Made by a program: the position numbers and the translations under genes | Source: JAXDMU01 sp963762435 | GTDB lineage: Bacteria; Pseudomonadota; Alphaproteobacteria; ATCC43930; CGMCC-115725 | Length of the DNA: 64,000 bases | Direction: 5' to 3' | Assembly (NCBI GenBank): GCA_963762435.1 | Contig: CAVXLN010000008.1 | Coordinates: 62,001-126,000, forward strand | Notes under the pieces: model-generated | Database searches by the model: none | The model's input: the letters and a program-made list of their open reading frames with translations, nothing else | What the model was told of the DNA's origin: nothing | Shown: positions 15,393 to 22,921 of the stretch, piece by piece | Layout: the number at the start of each line of letters is the position of its first letter | How positions within the stretch are numbered: position 1 is the stretch's first letter

Positions 15393-15459
15393 AAGGGAGG
15401 CATGCCGCCTGGCATACCCCCTTGTGGCCTGCTGATGGGGTCGCGTTTCGCGACCCCAT
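15393..15459. terminator. Paired hairpins between the tail operon and the leftward genes
   Basis: AAGGG-a-GG-c-ATGCC pairs with GGCAT-a-CC-c-CCTT over 15393-15423. ATGGGGTCGCG (15435-15445) pairs perfectly with CGCGACCCCAT (15449-15459) around a TTT loop. They lie 49 bases beyond the stop of the leftward S24 gene and so may terminate it. The 223 bases 15285-15507 hold no other feature that I can see. Confidence 0.5.
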
Positions 15460-15507
15460 CGCCAGCCCTCACGGCGGCCTATGATTTACATAGGTCGCCC
15501 CGTCTCA

Positions 15508-15873
15508 TCAGCCATCGGCGAGGCGTCGAAGAACAGCGTGATCGATGCATCCCAGGATGCCGAAGACGCGGCCGATCACCATTTCGTCGAAAGCCTCAGC
15601 CGGGACGGTGCCGCCCGAGAAGACCGTGTTGTCGTAGCTGAGCCTGATCTGGAGGCCGCCCACATGCTGCGCTCTCACCACGCACGGCGCGCCGAACTGC
15701 TCGATCACATAAAGGGCGTCGCACTCGAACCGGTCGCACGGCACCACGGCGACATAGTCGCGGGCCGAAATCGTCGGCTCCATGCTCGGCCCGACCATCG
15801 GCATGAAGCGCGGCCGGAAGCCGAAAGTCTGCTCAGCGAGCATGCGGGCCTCGCGCGGTATCTCTTGAGCCAT
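15508..15873 (-). CDS. S24 (LexA/repressor-type) peptidase domain protein without HTH
   Basis: A 121-residue protein that is only the S24 C-terminal fold of LexA and CI-type repressors: MVGPSMEPTISARDYVAV (nucleophile Ser30) and DALYVIEQFGAP. The N-terminal DNA-binding domain is absent. The general-base lysine, normally in a V-K-R motif, reads V-V-R, so self-cleavage is doubtful. Such short S24 proteins occur in prophages and may act as dominant partners or anti-repressors of full-length repressors. It ends the leftward operon 17071 to 15508, two bases from its upstream neighbour. Confidence 0.75.
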   Translation of the reverse strand: MAQEIPREARMLAEQTFGFRPRFMPMVGPSMEPTISARDYVAVVPCDRFECDALYVIEQFGAPCVVRAQHVGGLQIRLSYDNTVFSGGTVPAEAFDEMVIGRVFGILGCIDHAVLRRLADG

Positions 15874-15875
15874 GA

Positions 15876-16382
15876 TCAGCGGGCCTCCTTGCGAATCGGG
15901 CCGCCGCGCCGCGCATCGGCCAGGCGCTCGCTGCCATCGATCGGAGCCGTGGCGGCCGAGGCCTTCTCGAAGATCGCTACAGCGGGATCGGGTGGCACGA
16001 GCCCGGATACCTCCTCGCCTGACTCATCCTGCGGCAGGCCGTTTATGTCGTCGCCGGCCGGGTCGTCATCGGCGCCCTGGTCGGTCTCGGGCTCGAGATC
16101 CTCGCGCTCGATCGCGAAGGTGACGAGATCCTCGAGCATGCGCCGCGGAATGCGCACCTCGAGCAGGGCGACCGGTAGCTCGTCTTCGACGACGACGCCG
16201 GCGAGGTGGGCCCGGTTGACGAGCTGGACGAGCAAGCGCTCGGCCTGGCTCTCCAGCGCCCATAGCGGGGCTGCGTGGAACGCTCTGTGCTCTTCGGGCT
16301 TCCAGCGGCGCGGCCGGGGCTTCGGCAGCATCAGGCGGCCTCGGGCGTGGCTTGAGGGCTTGCGGGAACGCCGTGCGCTCAT
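15876..16382 (-). CDS. Hypothetical protein
   Basis: A 168-residue protein with a very basic N-terminus (SARRSRKPSSHARGRLMLPKPRPRRW), a helical middle (LWALESQAERLLVQLVNRAHLAGVVVED) and an acidic, Pro-rich second half. It overlaps the upstream gene by four bases and precedes the S24 gene by two. The basic tail could bind nucleic acid. No family recognised. Confidence 0.6.
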   Translation of the reverse strand: MSARRSRKPSSHARGRLMLPKPRPRRWKPEEHRAFHAAPLWALESQAERLLVQLVNRAHLAGVVVEDELPVALLEVRIPRRMLEDLVTFAIEREDLEPETDQGADDDPAGDDINGLPQDESGEEVSGLVPPDPAVAIFEKASAATAPIDGSERLADARRGGPIRKEAR

Positions 16383-17071
16383 GTGAGCACCGCCTTTCCG
16401 GCGATCCGCTCAAGGTCGGCGATCAGGAACTTGACCGACGAGCTTTCCTCCTCATCGATATCGATGGTATCGACCGCAAGACGAAGCTTTGCGAGACAAT
16501 CGGCTGCACAATTGGCCGGGAACGCAAAGATGCCCTGGGCTGTGGCTCCGAGGTCCCTGGCCGCTGCCGCTTGCCGCTCTTCGAGCTCGGGGATGCCGAG
16601 CGCGCGCTCGGTCTCGTCGATCCGCGCCTGATATTGCTCGACTTCGGCTCTCATGTCGGCGATCGAGGTATGGCCGCTCTCGTATGTAAAGATGCCCTCC
16701 ATCATGTGCGCTAGAAACGGTTCTCCCTCCATATCGACGGTCACGTTGCGGATACGACCTTCCGCGCTCGTAATGCGCGCAAGCGCGCCTTGGACGCTCT
16801 CGAACTGCCGGAAGAATGAGGGCCTCGGACACTGTCTCCAAAGCTCGTGCTGCGCGTGCTCGAGAAGGTCGAACGCCTTGGTGCTGGCATCGTCCAGGAT
16901 GTGCCAGCGCTCGAACAGGGCGGCCAACGCTGGCGACAGCGCAGAGGCCGCGGCCGGACTCGCTGTCGCGCCGATCGCGACGCCGGCGGTCATTGCTGCG
17001 GTGCGGGTGATGAAGGTCCGCCGAGAGGTCCTGGCGGTAGGCAAAGCGGTAGTGTTCTCGGAAATAGCCAT
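16379..17071 (-). CDS. Exported hypothetical protein with Tat-like signal
   Basis: A 230-residue protein. TSRRTFITRTAAMTAGVAIGATASPAAA (residues about 15-42) has the twin-arginine motif S-R-R-T-F-I, a moderately hydrophobic stretch and an A-x-A cleavage site. The mature part is helical, with three cysteines (CPRPSFF; FPANCAADC), and could pack as a four-helix bundle like some ferritin-like or DUF proteins; no catalytic motif is visible. An exported cargo gene in a phage-like element is a hint of a lysogenic-conversion role. Confidence 0.65.
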   Translation of the reverse strand: MAISENTTALPTARTSRRTFITRTAAMTAGVAIGATASPAAASALSPALAALFERWHILDDASTKAFDLLEHAQHELWRQCPRPSFFRQFESVQGALARITSAEGRIRNVTVDMEGEPFLAHMMEGIFTYESGHTSIADMRAEVEQYQARIDETERALGIPELEERQAAAARDLGATAQGIFAFPANCAADCLAKLRLAVDTIDIDEEESSSVKFLIADLERIAGKAVLT

Positions 17072-17219
17072 TTCCGGGCTCCTGATTAGGTTGGGATGGG
17101 CGGCGCGACATTATCGGGCCGCGTTCGGTTGCCTTGCTATTTGTCGCAAGGTCGCTACACTGTCGCGCAGTTAGACCCGGCCGGTCAAGAGAAGATCGCC
17201 ACTATGTAGCGAGGTTTTG

Positions 17220-17444
17220 GTGTCGCCAGAGCAATGTAGGATGGCGCGGGCCGGGATCGGCTGGGGAATACGCGAGCTCGCGGAGGCGGCGAACGTCTCC
17301 ACCAATACCTTGACACGATTCGAGCGCGGAGAGCGCCTCTACGGCCGCACGGTCGACGCCATCCGCGCCGCCCTTGAGGCCGCCGGCGTCGAGTTCATTG
17401 CCGAGAACGGCGGAGGGCCGGGGGTGCGGCTGAAGAAGGCGTAA
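17220..17444 (+). CDS. XRE-type helix-turn-helix regulator
   Basis: A 74-residue single-domain DNA-binding protein: CRMARAGIGWGIRELAEAANVSTNTLTRFERGERLYGRTVDAIRAALEAAGVEFI is a classic Cro/CI-type HTH. GAGG at 17211-17214 is five bases before GTG 17220; a TTG at 17217 is too close. It is divergent from the leftward 17071-15508 operon, with 148 bases between, so it probably controls that region. Confidence 0.85.
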   Translation: MSPEQCRMARAGIGWGIRELAEAANVSTNTLTRFERGERLYGRTVDAIRAALEAAGVEFIAENGGGPGVRLKKA

Positions 17445-17462
17445 CGACGCAGGCTGGTCAGA

Positions 17463-17588
17463 TCAGAGAGCTGGCGCGGCGTAGTCGACCGCGACGATCC
17501 GGCCGTCGAGTATCCCCCAGTCCTCGCGCTTGTGTTCCCCCGGCCACTCACCACCGCCGGGCTCCTTTGGGCTCCCGGTGTGAGTCAT
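17463..17588 (-). CDS. Possible 41-residue small protein
   Basis: A short frame with protein-like composition: KEPGGGEWPGEHKREDWGILDGRIVAVDYAAPAL after a start at 17588. The phrase E-D-W-G-I-L-D-G-R-I-V-A-V-D-Y reads like a compact beta protein. There is no ribosome site; the perfect palindrome GCAAACGTTTGC lies only four bases before the ATG, so it may be leaderless or not real. Confidence 0.4.
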   Translation of the reverse strand: MTHTGSPKEPGGGEWPGEHKREDWGILDGRIVAVDYAAPAL

Positions 17589-17592
17589 TTTT

Positions 17593-17604
17593 GCAAACGT
17601 TTGC
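17593..17604. promoter_or_regulatory. GCAAACGTTTGC palindrome
   Basis: A perfect 12-bp palindrome (17593-17604) within TTTTTGCAAACGTTTGCGAAAA, about 120 bases upstream of the Fic module and next to a possible leftward small gene. It resembles LacI/GalR-type operators in shape and could be the site where a toxin-antitoxin or XRE regulator binds. Confidence 0.45.
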
Positions 17605-17726
17605 GAAAACGGTCGGGGCGCCATGCGTTCTTAACCATCTGAGCGTTTGTCAAGGATGGCCATATTGGCTTCGCTGATACATATTCATAGCCAGCCGAAG
17701 AGCTGGTCAAAGCCGTGGGGACGAAG

Positions 17727-17903
17727 ATGGGTGATGAACTGAACGCCTTGCTAGAGCGCGCACGGCTTGTGCGGATGACCGACCAGGAGCGGGACCAGCA
17801 GCGTCGTAGCTTTGTGTATGGGAACACTGGATTCGAAAATGGCCTTATCACCCGGAAGATGGTCGACGAGGTAGCCGAAGGTCTGAAGAAAAAGCGCGCC
17901 TGA
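17727..17903 (+). CDS. Fic antitoxin (VbhA-like small inhibitor)
   Basis: A 58-residue protein two bases before the fic gene. LLERARLVRMTDQERDQQRRSFVYGNTGFENGLITRKMVDEVAEGL has the pattern of class I Fic inhibitors, where one helix with [S/T]-x3-E-[G/N] blocks ATP binding in the toxin. Here the motif reads N-T-G-F-E-N: the Glu and Asn are kept and the first residue is Asn. GGGG/GGA precedes ATG 17727. A GTG at 17715 is an alternative start. Confidence 0.8.
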   Translation: MGDELNALLERARLVRMTDQERDQQRRSFVYGNTGFENGLITRKMVDEVAEGLKKKRA

Positions 17904-17905
17904 GG

Positions 17906-18556
17906 ATGGAGCAGGATGACGGCCGGCGCCACAGCAAGGCGCTTGTCCCGGTCCTGATAAGCGATCCGGTAGAGCGGGCGAAGCGCGAGGTCGAGAACGG
18001 CTTCGCGCAACTCATGGCCGTCGAGGAAATGGTCGCGTATTGGTGCGACCCGGAACGAAGGCCCTTCCGACTTCGACCGTCCCACATATTCGATCTGCAT
18101 CGCCGAGCGCTCGATGGGATCAGTTTGTTCGCCGGCAACGCTCGACCTGGGCCGGTTGAGATCCAAAAGAGCAAGCATGTACCGCCAGGCGCCCATCTAG
18201 TGCATGAGCACCTGGAAGACATGTGCGACTATGTCAATGAACACTTCGTGTCAGCCCAGCCCCTACATCTCTCGGCTTACGTGATGTGGCGCCTCAACTG
18301 GATCCATCCCTTCGATGATGGAAATGGCCGAACCGCTCGCGCAGCTTCCTATCTGGTGCTGTGCGTGCGTCTAGGGCTGCGGCTACCAGGAACGAAGACC
18401 ATCCCTGACTACATCGTTGATAACCGGGACCCATATTTTGAGGCGATCGAGCAAGCTGACGAAGCCTGTAGGCACGATCGGCTCGACGTGACAGCGATGG
18501 AATCTCTCCTAGGCGGCCTTCTGCTCCAGCAGCTCAACTCGACTGCGCTCCTTTAG
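17906..18556 (+). CDS. Fic family protein (probable AMP transferase toxin)
   Basis: A 216-residue protein with the canonical catalytic loop HPFDDGNGRTARAA (about residues 133-146), in which His is the base and Asn/Arg bind ATP. Upstream helices LHLSAYVMWRLNWIHPF and the LPGTKTIPDYIVDNRDPYFEAI flap match Fic domains. The inhibitory Glu is not inside this protein, so control must come from the small partner encoded just before it. Its 3' end overlaps the convergent integrase gene by 23 bases. Probably a toxin-antitoxin cargo that stabilises the element. Confidence 0.9.
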   Translation: MEQDDGRRHSKALVPVLISDPVERAKREVENGFAQLMAVEEMVAYWCDPERRPFRLRPSHIFDLHRRALDGISLFAGNARPGPVEIQKSKHVPPGAHLVHEHLEDMCDYVNEHFVSAQPLHLSAYVMWRLNWIHPFDDGNGRTARAASYLVLCVRLGLRLPGTKTIPDYIVDNRDPYFEAIEQADEACRHDRLDVTAMESLLGGLLLQQLNSTALL

Positions 18557-19763
18557 GATTCCCGGACACGACCACATCGGTCATGACCTTTCCCCACAGG
18601 CACAACGCCGCGCGCCGCTCGGCACCATAGGCGTGCCGATTATAGATCGCTGCCACCCCCTTGATGGTCCCCTGGGTGTGATTGAGGATCTTGTCGACGA
18701 CATGCGGCGCAACGCCGAGCTCGGCCATGCCGCTCGCGGCGGAACGGCGGAGATCGTGCAGCGTCCAATGCTCGATAGGCATCGGCGGCCCGACCTCGGC
18801 GCCTGGTGCCATCAGCAGCCAATCCAAACGCGCCTTCGCCCTGCTCCAGCCTGACACGGCCGTCCGGTCGGTCGTCGTGAACAGGAGCGTGGACGAATTG
18901 CGGCGCGGCAGCTTGCCCATGATCGCCAGCGCCTCGGCCGCGAGCGCAACCTCGTGCTCTTTATCGTTCTTGGCGCGCGCGGCCGGCAGCGTCCAGGTCG
19001 CGCCATGCATGTCGAGCTCACCCCAGCTCAGGCCCGCCACCTCATCGCGGCGCTGCGCGGTCAGGATGAGCAGCCGGATGAGGGGGCCGAACGGATAGCC
19101 GAGCGGCCCGCAGGCATTCCAGACCCGCAACAGCTCCGGCAGATCGAGGATACGCTCTCGGGACATCTCGCGGGTGGGATGGCGGATCGGCGCGGCCGGG
19201 CTCGCCTCGATCAGGCCCCGCTCCACGCACCAGTCGAAGAAGGTCTTGCTCATCGTCAGCACCCGATTCGCATGAACGGGCGCGCCGCGGTCGATGATGG
19301 CATCCAGCATTTCGAGAATGTCGGCGCGTGCGACGGTGCTGATTGGCCGATCACCGAGGCGACCGCCAAGATCCTTGCCGAGGGCGCGCTCGACCTCTTC
19401 CCAGTCTTTCCGATTCGGCTTCACCTGGCGCTCGATATAGGCCGCCAAAGCATCCTTGAGCGGAGGATCGACAGCCGCGGTCGGCGCCTCAGCCGGATCG
19501 ATGCCGGCATCGACCTTCTCGAGTGCAGCGCGGGCCGCGTCGCGGGCCTCCTTCAGTCGAAAGAGGATCGTATAGCGGCCGAGGGTGAGGCGCCGCTGCC
19601 TGCCGCCCACCCGGTACATCAGGATGAAGGTCTTGGTGCCCTTCCATGAGACCCGGAGACCGAGGCCAGGCAACAGCGCGTCCCAGATCTCATATCGCCC
19701 CTCTTCCTTGGTCGGCGGCTTGGCTCGCTCGATGCCGATCTCAGTGAAATTCTTGGAAGCCAT
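18534..19763 (-). CDS. Tyrosine integrase, P4 type
   Basis: A 409-residue site-specific recombinase. The N-terminal DUF4102-type arm-binding domain (MASKNFTEIGIERAKPP...YEIWDALLPGLGLRVSWKGTKTFILMYR) is followed by a SAM-like core-binding domain and the catalytic domain. Catalytic residues: Arg in TAQRRDEVAGL, Lys in KNDKEHEVAL, H-D-L-R-R, His in LNHTQG, and the nucleophile Tyr in AAIYNRHAY. The frame opens at 19793, but homologues begin at MASKNF. It is the last gene before attR, and its start region contains the right pair of GGGTAACA repeats. Confidence 0.95.
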   Translation of the reverse strand: MASKNFTEIGIERAKPPTKEEGRYEIWDALLPGLGLRVSWKGTKTFILMYRVGGRQRRLTLGRYTILFRLKEARDAARAALEKVDAGIDPAEAPTAAVDPPLKDALAAYIERQVKPNRKDWEEVERALGKDLGGRLGDRPISTVARADILEMLDAIIDRGAPVHANRVLTMSKTFFDWCVERGLIEASPAAPIRHPTREMSRERILDLPELLRVWNACGPLGYPFGPLIRLLILTAQRRDEVAGLSWGELDMHGATWTLPAARAKNDKEHEVALAAEALAIMGKLPRRNSSTLLFTTTDRTAVSGWSRAKARLDWLLMAPGAEVGPPMPIEHWTLHDLRRSAASGMAELGVAPHVVDKILNHTQGTIKGVAAIYNRHAYGAERRAALCLWGKVMTDVVVSGNPKGAQSS

Positions 19764-19773
19764 CGGGCGCCAT

Positions 19774-19794
19774 GGGTAACAGCTGGGTAACAAA
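19774..19794. repeat. Right pair of GGGTAACA repeats, possible integrase arm sites
   Basis: GGGTAACA (19774-19781) and CTGGGTAACAAA (19783-19794) match the pair at 3125-3146. They lie between the integrase start and attR, so integrase binding there could also repress its own gene. Confidence 0.5.
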
Positions 19795-19917
19795 ATGCCC
19801 GGTTCAAGGGCGTTTTCGGAGGTGTCGGCATGTTACACACTACCTGCCGAACCGCAAGGAAATGCTGGGTTTTCCCGTTACTTATGTGATCCCGAGTTCA
19901 GCCGTGTTATGCTGAAC

Positions 19918-19971
19918 CATCAGTTTCCTAAACTGAGGGTCATGGGTTCGAATCCCGTCGAGGACACCATC
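19918..19971. repeat. attR: 54-bp attachment repeat
   Basis: Exact copy of 3037-3090, holding the anticodon arm, T-arm and 3' acceptor of tRNA-Arg without its 5' half. It marks the right end of the element; the sequence beyond is host. Confidence 0.95.
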
Positions 19972-19993
19972 GACATCCTATGTCCAACCCGAC

Positions 19994-20461
19994 TTATCGA
20001 AGCGTATCGTCGAGGAAAGCGGCGATTTCCGGATTGGACCGCAGTGCGGCCAGCTCCGCCTCGGTCGGCAATTGCGGGCGGTCGCGCTCGACATTCACCA
20101 TGCAGAGAAAACCCAAGGGCTCGCCCTTGGTCGCCCGGAACTGGTGCCATTGCCAGGCTGGAATCGCGACCAGATCGTTGGGACCGACGGCGCGCACCTC
20201 GTCGCCGACCAGGCAATGGCCCTGGCCGCGCAGGATGATCACGGCATGGCGGTGCTGATGCCGCTCCAGCGTCGAATATCCTTTGGCCGCCATCTCGAAA
20301 TAGCGCAGTTCGCAGTCGAGATCCGGCTCGTGGAAGAGCGTCTGCCGCGTGATCGCCTTGAAGGGTGCGCTGCCCTCCTCCTTATAGGCGAGCAGCTCCA
20401 CGCCAGGCCAACGGAAGTCCTGGAAAGGCCGGAAGGCCGGTTTGTCCTGCTCGCTCGTCAT
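19994..20461 (-). CDS. Cupin, probable methylthio-xylulose-5-phosphate methylsulfurylase
   Basis: A 155-residue single-domain cupin with metal ligands in ERHQHRHAVIILRGQGHCLVGD and WQWHQFRA. It is four bases downstream of a RuBisCO-like protein gene. In Rhodospirillum rubrum a RuBisCO-like isomerase makes 1-methylthio-xylulose-5-phosphate from the methionine-salvage intermediate, and a cupin then releases methanethiol and leaves deoxyxylulose-5-phosphate. The neighbourhood supports the same role; the cupin fold alone would not. Confidence 0.75.
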   Translation of the reverse strand: MTSEQDKPAFRPFQDFRWPGVELLAYKEEGSAPFKAITRQTLFHEPDLDCELRYFEMAAKGYSTLERHQHRHAVIILRGQGHCLVGDEVRAVGPNDLVAIPAWQWHQFRATKGEPLGFLCMVNVERDRPQLPTEAELAALRSNPEIAAFLDDTLR

Positions 20462-20465
20462 TCAC

Positions 20466-21557
20466 TCACCGATAGGAATGCCGTCGCACGGCCTCGGTGA
20501 AGGCGCGCGCCTCCCCGACCAGCCGCTCGCGCGCCGACAGCAGATTGCCGCCGATCAGCAACATGCTGTCGCTTCCGTAGAAATCAAGCATCTCCGCCGT
20601 CCGCGCCAAGGTCATGCCGCCGGCCGGCACCGGCACGGTCGCCCGATATCCGGCCCAGGGATCGAGTGCTGCCGCGGCGAGCGCGCGGCAGGTCGCGGGC
20701 GAATAGCCGAACCGGCCGCCATGGTTGGGAAAGACCGTGGCGTCGGCGCCGATGAGGCGGAAGATCTTGCCCAGCAGCAGCGGCGGGGCGATCCGCGCGG
20801 CACCGGCCATGGCCGGGTGCGCCATGAAGGCGAGATCGGGGAACTCCTGCACGAGCGCATGGACCGCAGGCAGGCCCAGGATCATCGGCGCCACCAGTAC
20901 CGTATCGATGCCGGCATCGAGTGCGATGCCGGCCTGCCGCCGGAGCTGATCGAGGTGACCTGAAAGGCTCGGCACGTAGCGCGTCCGGCCGCCGGCCGCG
21001 GCAACCGCCGCCGCACAGGCCCGCACCCGGTCGGCGAAGGGGCTGTAGCGCTGGTCGGCCAGGCCATGATCGTCCTTGATGTAGTCGAGCCCGCCTTCGG
21101 CCAACCGGCCGGCGAGCCGGCCCAGATCCGCGGCCGATACGCCCTGCGGCTTCAGCGCCGAGCAGGTGAGCGCGCGGCCTTCGGCGCCGACCCGCCGGCG
21201 CATTCCGTCGAGCCCGTGGCGTGGGCCGGCGAAGGCGGATGTCAGTTCCGCCGGGAATTCGACATCCGCGAGCGTCACATCCTCCTGGATCGAGCTGTTG
21301 CCGAAGAGCATGTTCAGGAGCTGCCCGATCTCGAAGCCGGTCGTCTCGACCGCGAGCCCGATACGCACCTCGAAGACCCCGTCCCCGACCGGCGCGATCC
21401 CCTCGACCGTGCCGACGATGCCGGTAAGCACGGCCTGGTCCTCGATCGCGTCCACCGGCATCTCGACGCTCTGCTCGATCGCGATCGCCCTGGCCCGCGC
21501 CTCGATCGCGGCGGCGTCGGCGCGGACACGGTAGGTCACTTTAATTCTTTCGCTCAT
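20466..21557 (-). CDS. RuBisCO-like protein (form IV), probable methylthioribulose-1-P isomerase
   Basis: A 363-residue protein. The N-terminal ferredoxin-like domain is followed by a TIM barrel with SALKPQGV (Lys136, the RuBisCO base), GGLDYIKDDHG (Lys161 carbamate position, then Asp-Asp-His where RuBisCO has Asp-Glu), FMAHPAMAGA and FPNHGGRFGYSP. The loop-6 lysine needed for CO2 fixation is missing, so it is not a carboxylase. The cupin gene just downstream suggests the R. rubrum-type isomerase of the methylthio-isoprenoid shunt. Promoter probably in 21558-21664, shared with the divergent acyltransferase. Confidence 0.85.
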   Translation of the reverse strand: MSERIKVTYRVRADAAAIEARARAIAIEQSVEMPVDAIEDQAVLTGIVGTVEGIAPVGDGVFEVRIGLAVETTGFEIGQLLNMLFGNSSIQEDVTLADVEFPAELTSAFAGPRHGLDGMRRRVGAEGRALTCSALKPQGVSAADLGRLAGRLAEGGLDYIKDDHGLADQRYSPFADRVRACAAAVAAAGGRTRYVPSLSGHLDQLRRQAGIALDAGIDTVLVAPMILGLPAVHALVQEFPDLAFMAHPAMAGAARIAPPLLLGKIFRLIGADATVFPNHGGRFGYSPATCRALAAAALDPWAGYRATVPVPAGGMTLARTAEMLDFYGSDSMLLIGGNLLSARERLVGEARAFTEAVRRHSYR

Positions 21558-21664
21558 GTACCCATCGATATCCCGGGCCGCAGCGCCGAAACAAGAGCCG
21601 GCTTTGACAATGGCAGGCCGGCCCCTGTACCTCTCATCCCCGCAACAAGGGGAACGATCAGAGC

Positions 21665-22828
21665 TTGACCAGTCCGATACACGCCGTCGAATGGCACGAT
21701 GCGCGCAACGCCCGCCTCGATCATCTGCGCTGCTTCGCCGCCTCCCTCGTCGTCGTCTACCATTATTGCTACATGGTGCTGCCGCAATGGCGCCCGGGCA
21801 ATTGGCTCGAAGGGCTGGTCCAGGAGGGCAATACCGGCGTCGGCCTGTTCATCGTGCTGAGCGGCTTCCTGTTCGGCTCGATCACCTACGGCAAGCGCAT
21901 CTCCTATCGCGACTTCGTGCTGAGCCGGCTGGGCCGCATCTATCCGGCCTATATCTTCACCGTCTTCTTCGGCGTCTATTACACGCAGAAGGATTTCGGG
22001 CCGATCGAGATCCTGGAATGCCTGTCGCCGATCGCCAACGCGTTTCCGCTGATGCTGAGCAACGGGGCACTCGCCCAGCTTTGGACGATCTCGGTCGAGC
22101 TGCAATTCTATCTGGTCTTCCCCTTCCTGCTGAGCTTCATCCAATCGGTCGGCAAGCGCTATTGCCTGATGCTGATCGGGCTCGGCATCCTGACCCGCGC
22201 GATCATCTGGGGTGCCAGCGGTGCCGTGAGCGGCATCGCCTATGGCACGCTCTTCGGGCGGATCGACCAGTTCATGATCGGCGTGCTGCTGGCCTATCTG
22301 CTGCGCGAGCGCTGGCTGTCCTTCGCCCGCTGGTACTGCCTGCCGATTGCGGCCGCCGTGCTGCTTGCCGTCATCGGCTGGTTCACGGCCCATGGCGGCC
22401 TGCACAATATCGGGGTCGAGAATGCCGGCCGCGGCTGGTGGATCCTGTGGCCCGATGTCGAAGGGCTGGCCTGGGCCTTCGTGCTGGCCTCATATCTGCA
22501 ATGGCCTGGGCGCCTGCCCCGGCCGATCGATCGCCTGCTCGCGGCCGGGGGGCGGGTCAGCTATTCGGTCTATCTGCTCCACCGCATGATCCTGGTGGCG
22601 CTGATCATCCGGCTGCCGGCTTATCTGCCCACGCTCGACCTGCCGGTCGATGCCGAGGACAAGGCGATCCTGACCGGCCTCTTCGTGATGCTGCCGCTGA
22701 CGACGCTGATTGCGGGCTTCGCCTATCAGGTGATCGAGAAGCCCTTTTTCGTGCTGCGCCGGCGCTATGTGATCGGGCCGCTCGAGACTGCGCGCACCTC
22801 CAAGCCGGGGCTGGCCGCGGCCTCTTGA
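21665..22828 (+). CDS. Acyltransferase 3 family membrane protein
   Basis: A 387-residue integral membrane acyltransferase, the type that O-acetylates surface glycans. RLDHLRCFAASLVVVYHY at the N-terminus carries the family Arg and His. GNTGVGLFIVLSGFLFG and SRLGRIYPAYIF follow. Ten or so membrane segments are visible, and SYSVYLLHRMILVAL near residue 300 is the conserved late helix. The start is TTG with AAGGGGA upstream. The acceptor is unknown. Confidence 0.9.
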   Translation: MTSPIHAVEWHDARNARLDHLRCFAASLVVVYHYCYMVLPQWRPGNWLEGLVQEGNTGVGLFIVLSGFLFGSITYGKRISYRDFVLSRLGRIYPAYIFTVFFGVYYTQKDFGPIEILECLSPIANAFPLMLSNGALAQLWTISVELQFYLVFPFLLSFIQSVGKRYCLMLIGLGILTRAIIWGASGAVSGIAYGTLFGRIDQFMIGVLLAYLLRERWLSFARWYCLPIAAAVLLAVIGWFTAHGGLHNIGVENAGRGWWILWPDVEGLAWAFVLASYLQWPGRLPRPIDRLLAAGGRVSYSVYLLHRMILVALIIRLPAYLPTLDLPVDAEDKAILTGLFVMLPLTTLIAGFAYQVIEKPFFVLRRRYVIGPLETARTSKPGLAAAS

Positions 22829-22921
22829 TCCGAAATTCGGGCGGTCGCTCAAGCGCCGCGCGGGTCGCATCCGCGACCCTGAGGCTTTCGCGCCATACGG
22901 CGCGCGCTCGCGGTCGCTCGC

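Larger units (their letters stand above)
3037..19971. mobile_element. Integrated phage-like element in tRNA-Arg(CCT)
   Basis: A 16.9 kb insertion bounded by two identical 54-bp direct repeats of the tRNA-Arg 3' half (3037-3090 and 19918-19971). It encodes a P4-type tyrosine integrase at the right end, an AlpA-type regulator at the left end, a replication initiator, small and large terminase, a serine recombinase, tail genes, an S24 protein and a Fic module. No portal, major capsid, head protease, lysis or fibre gene is seen. Rightward genes (3767-14905) form the phage-like block; leftward genes (15000-17071) and the right flank carry accessory functions. The small terminase frameshift and the missing head genes suggest decay, though a helper-dependent satellite is not excluded. 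Confidence 0.9.

Noticed and set aside
19918..19971. Second tRNA-Arg gene
   Set aside because: Only the 3' part from the anticodon arm is present. The D-arm and 5' acceptor are missing, so it is an attR remnant.
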